From a virus: a stretch of 28,777 bases of DNA. The position numbers and the translations under genes are program-made. The notes beneath the pieces are model-generated. The model saw only the letters and a program-made list of their open reading frames with translations, searched no databases and was not told the origin of the DNA. Shown piece after piece: positions 27,569 through 28,777 of this stretch. Position 1 is the first letter of the stretch; each line of letters begins with the position of its first letter. The DNA lies in the IMG/VR virus record IMGVR_UViG_3300033153_003490, positions 1-28,777 of that record; one strand, written 5' to 3'.

Positions 27569-27588
27569 GCCAGCCTCAGAAGGCTGGC
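27569..27588 (-). other. Perfect hairpin at the likely 5' end of the late transcript
   Basis: Inverted repeat of 8-bp arms (GCCAGCCT / AGGCTGGC) around a 4-nt loop, in the 62-bp gap between divergent genes. For leftward RNA it would begin about 5 nt after the start site predicted from the -10 element at 27600-27605 and end 23 nt before the ATG at 27545. 5'-terminal stem-loops are known to stabilise some bacterial and phage mRNAs; that role here is inferred. No T-run follows. Confidence 0.55.
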
Positions 27589-27599
27589 ACCATAGGAGA

Positions 27600-27608
27600 A
27601 TCATAGCA
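27600..27608 (-). promoter_or_regulatory. Candidate extended -10 promoter for the leftward late operon
   Basis: On the minus strand TGCTATGAT gives TG-N-TATGAT, a good extended -10 (hexamer at 27605-27600, TG at 27608-27607). No convincing -35 lies 16-18 nt upstream (best is near TCACCG). An A start site is available at about 27593, 7 nt downstream. The element overlaps the ATG of the rightward gene at 27608, so the two directions could interfere. Confidence 0.4.
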
Positions 27609-27793
27609 TGGCAGTAAGGGTCGGTGACATTCACGCCCCAGCCGAGTTCTGGACCGTAGAGCACAATGGCCGCGTCACGGACGTTTACCACCTGAAGTGT
27701 CCCAAGAAGCCTGGATTCCACGTCAAAATGAAGCCGATGGAAGGAACCCTTGGCCTCAGATGCCCAGACTGCGGCAGAGTCATCAACCAGTAG
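27608..27793 (+). CDS. Small zinc-ribbon-like protein 1 (61 aa)
   Basis: Sequence HLKCPKKPGFHVKMKPMEGTLGLRCPDCGRVINQ has a CPDC knuckle near the C-terminus and a single Cys plus His residues earlier, so it could bind one metal. ATG at 27610-27608 region is preceded by AGGAG at 27594-27598. First of three rightward small Cys-containing genes divergent from the packaging operon. Unrecognised; a nucleic-acid- or polymerase-binding role would be typical of such phage proteins but is not shown. Confidence 0.55.
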   Translation: MAVRVGDIHAPAEFWTVEHNGRVTDVYHLKCPKKPGFHVKMKPMEGTLGLRCPDCGRVINQ

Positions 27794-27796
27794 GAC

Positions 27797-27830
27797 AAAA
27801 AAGCCCTGACCCGGGAGGGTGGGTCAGGGC
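27797..27830 (-). terminator. Leftward intrinsic terminator
   Basis: Inverted repeat with perfect 10-bp GC-rich arms, GCCCTGACCC at 27803-27812 and GGGTCAGGGC at 27821-27830, with an 8-nt loop. The plus strand has six A residues (27797-27802) directly before the left arm, so leftward RNA would carry the hairpin followed at once by U6. On the plus strand no T-run follows, so it is directional. It would stop leftward transcription arriving from the right before it enters the late operon. Confidence 0.75.
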
Positions 27831-27910
27831 GGTACGAGGTACGGACAGACAACTGGATCCCCACAGGATCAGGCGTCGCGGGAACGACGCCATCGAAGGG
27901 AGTATAGCAT

Positions 27911-28213
27911 ATGGCCACAAAACGCCAGGCCAAGATCGTCGTCGTACAATGCACCAAGTGCCAGGTCTCCGCCACCGCCTACGAGAAATCCATCTGGGTC
28001 TGCGACTGCGGACAGTCGAATGCAGTCCTGGCAGCCGGCTCGACCCAGGCCTACAAGGAGCCCAAGCTCAAGCCCAAGGAGAAGGGATTCATCAGGAACG
28101 AGGCCTTCTGGGGGAAGGCTAAGGCCATCCTCAAGTCCCTCAGGGAGCCTGAGTGGAAGGAACTGAAACGCAGCTCGGAAGGAGAACGGGATGCCGCGAA
28201 AGAAGAGAAGTAA
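27911..28213 (+). CDS. Small zinc-ribbon protein 2 (100 aa)
   Basis: Two cysteine pairs, VVQCTKCQV (C14, C17) and WVCDCGQ (C31, C33), spaced as in a small zinc ribbon. The C-terminal half is helical and highly charged (KLKPKEKGF; FWGKAKAILKSLREPEWKEL; SSEGERDAAKEEK), as in nucleic-acid-associated proteins. AGGGAG lies upstream of ATG 27911. Its 3' end overlaps the next gene by 23 nt. Function not recognised. Confidence 0.6.
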   Translation: MATKRQAKIVVVQCTKCQVSATAYEKSIWVCDCGQSNAVLAAGSTQAYKEPKLKPKEKGFIRNEAFWGKAKAILKSLREPEWKELKRSSEGERDAAKEEK

Positions 28214-28445
28214 CGTAGGCCAAGCCTGCGGCCAGCCTTGCGAGTGTGGAACCCATGACCCGCCATGCGCGAGGATCCCTGGCTGCACCTGCGGACACAA
28301 GAGCCGCAGATACCAAGTCACCAAGCAGAATCCCAACGGAGTTGGCAACCTGAACTTCATGGGCCCCCTCTGCGTGAAATGCGGCAAAGTCTGGGTCTCA
28401 CCAGGCGAAATCAACGACAAAGCAGTCCAGAACATGCCATTCTAA
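28191..28445 (+). CDS. Small Cys-rich zinc-binding-like protein 3 (84 aa)
   Basis: Nine or so cysteines in two groups: a basic N-terminus followed by ACGQPCECGTHDPPCARIPG and CTCGHKSRRYQ, then PLCVKCGKVW (a CxxC knuckle). This would bind one or two zinc ions. ATG at 28191 lies in the 3' end of the previous gene with AGGAG 8 nt upstream, so the two are coupled. Not recognised as a family. It is the last gene before the repeat-rich region. Confidence 0.6.
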   Translation: MPRKKRSNVGQACGQPCECGTHDPPCARIPGCTCGHKSRRYQVTKQNPNGVGNLNFMGPLCVKCGKVWVSPGEINDKAVQNMPF

Positions 28446-28467
28446 TTCCTTAGTTCCGGAGTCCGAT

Positions 28468-28521
28468 ATAGGCTCCCTCTTGGACCGGATTTGGATAGGC
28501 TCTTTCTTGGACCGGATTCGG
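28468..28521. repeat. Two tandem 27-bp direct repeats
   Basis: Units 28468-28494 and 28495-28521 share ATAGGCTC, then three variable bases, then CTTGGACCGGATTYGG, with 3 differences in 27. A degenerate third unit may lie just upstream (28449-28467). Head-to-tail with no spacer. Confidence 0.8.
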
Positions 28522-28611
28522 ATTCTTTTAACGAGAATCCAACCTCTTAACTCCTCGGACTAGGAGTCTAAGAAGAACTAAGAGCGGAGGATGGCCCCGA
28601 ACAACGGGAGG

Positions 28612-28628
28612 GGCTCTTAGTAAGAGCC
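28612..28628. repeat. Perfect 17-bp palindrome plus upstream half-site
   Basis: GGCTCTTAGTAAGAGCC has 8-bp arms around a central G. A further copy of the half-site, CTAAGAGC, lies at 28578-28585 and can pair with 28613-28620, so alternative foldings are possible. Confidence 0.75.
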
Positions 28629-28630
28629 TA

Positions 28631-28704
28631 GGTTTCTTGGTAAGAAATTTCTGAGCGAGGAGTATCGTCTTGGGTTTCTTGTTAAGAAATTTCTGAGCGA
28701 GCAG
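28631..28704. repeat. Two 32-bp direct repeats 42 bp apart, each with an internal palindrome
   Basis: Units at 28631-28662 and 28673-28704 are identical at 30 of 32 positions. Each contains TTTCTTGKTAAGAAA, an inverted repeat with 6-bp arms, then ATTTCTGAGCGAG. The start-to-start distance of 42 bp is close to four helical turns, which suits side-by-side protein binding. Confidence 0.8.
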
Positions 28705-28777
28705 ACCGTCCCGCCCGGCTTGTGGGTCAGGGTCGTGGTCGGTTTGAGGCCCCCCCTGGGGTATGTTTGGGGTATGG

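Larger units (their letters stand above)
28446..28777. other. Gene-free repeat-rich region, candidate control or origin region
   Basis: No ORF with coding character. It contains two 27-bp tandem repeats (28468-28521), inverted repeats GGATTCT/AGAATCC (28520-28540) and ACTCCT/AGGAGT (28550-28567), a perfect 17-bp palindrome (28612-28628), two 32-bp direct repeats (28631-28704) and a GC-rich right edge (28705-28777) with no clear feature. The 28446-28700 part is visibly more AT-rich than the genes. Such clusters occur at phage replication origins, operators and genome ends; which applies here is open. I see no reliable -35/-10 pair. Confidence 0.6.

Noticed and set aside
28441-28530. TTGGAC near 28481 and 28508 as -35 boxes of rightward promoters
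   Set aside because: No acceptable -10 hexamer at 16-18 nt; the motif is explained by the tandem repeats.

Overview
The window is GC-rich and gene-dense. It is best read as a large part of the virion module of a tailed phage with a short (podovirus-type) tail, either free or from a metagenome. There is no integrase, transposase, tRNA, rRNA or CRISPR array. The host cannot be named from the sequence.

Layout: (1) Positions 1-1060, rightward: the tail end of an unrecognised gene and a GT2-like glycosyltransferase. (2) Positions 27545 down to 1180, leftward: about 30 tightly packed genes, mostly with ATGA/GTGA-type overlaps or gaps of a few bases, that look like one late operon about 26 kb long. 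In transcription order these are a small-terminase candidate, the terminase ATPase half, six small or unknown genes (including a ribbon-helix-helix protein), the terminase nuclease half, a one-TM protein, portal, two small proteins, a virion lytic transglycosylase, scaffold, major capsid protein, two small proteins, two connector/adaptor proteins, a small protein, a tail nozzle, a fibre-attachment protein, a signal-peptide protein, a collagen-like fibre, a GNAT acetyltransferase, and three internal/ejection proteins ending in one of 1812 aa. (3) Positions 27608-28445, rightward: three small Cys-rich (zinc-ribbon-like) proteins. (4) Positions 28446-28777: no gene; dense direct and inverted repeats, a candidate control or origin region.

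The genes fit together as a packaging, capsid, tail and ejection programme. A leftward extended -10 element at 27600-27608 with a perfect hairpin just downstream could start the late operon. A leftward hairpin-plus-T6 terminator at 27797-27830 would insulate it from anything to the right.

Three things stand out. First, the large terminase is split in its interdomain linker: ATPase and nuclease halves are separate genes about 2.5 kb apart, with six coupled genes between them. Second, a 17-bp palindrome (CACAC-N7-GTGTG) recurs six times across 1.1-22.9 kb, mostly inside genes and in two reading phases, which suggests a dispersed DNA-level signal. Third, two adjacent tail-region genes carry export signals, one of them a BclA-like collagen fibre with a Cys-rich head and a C1q/TNF-like tip, in the same window as a glycosyltransferase.
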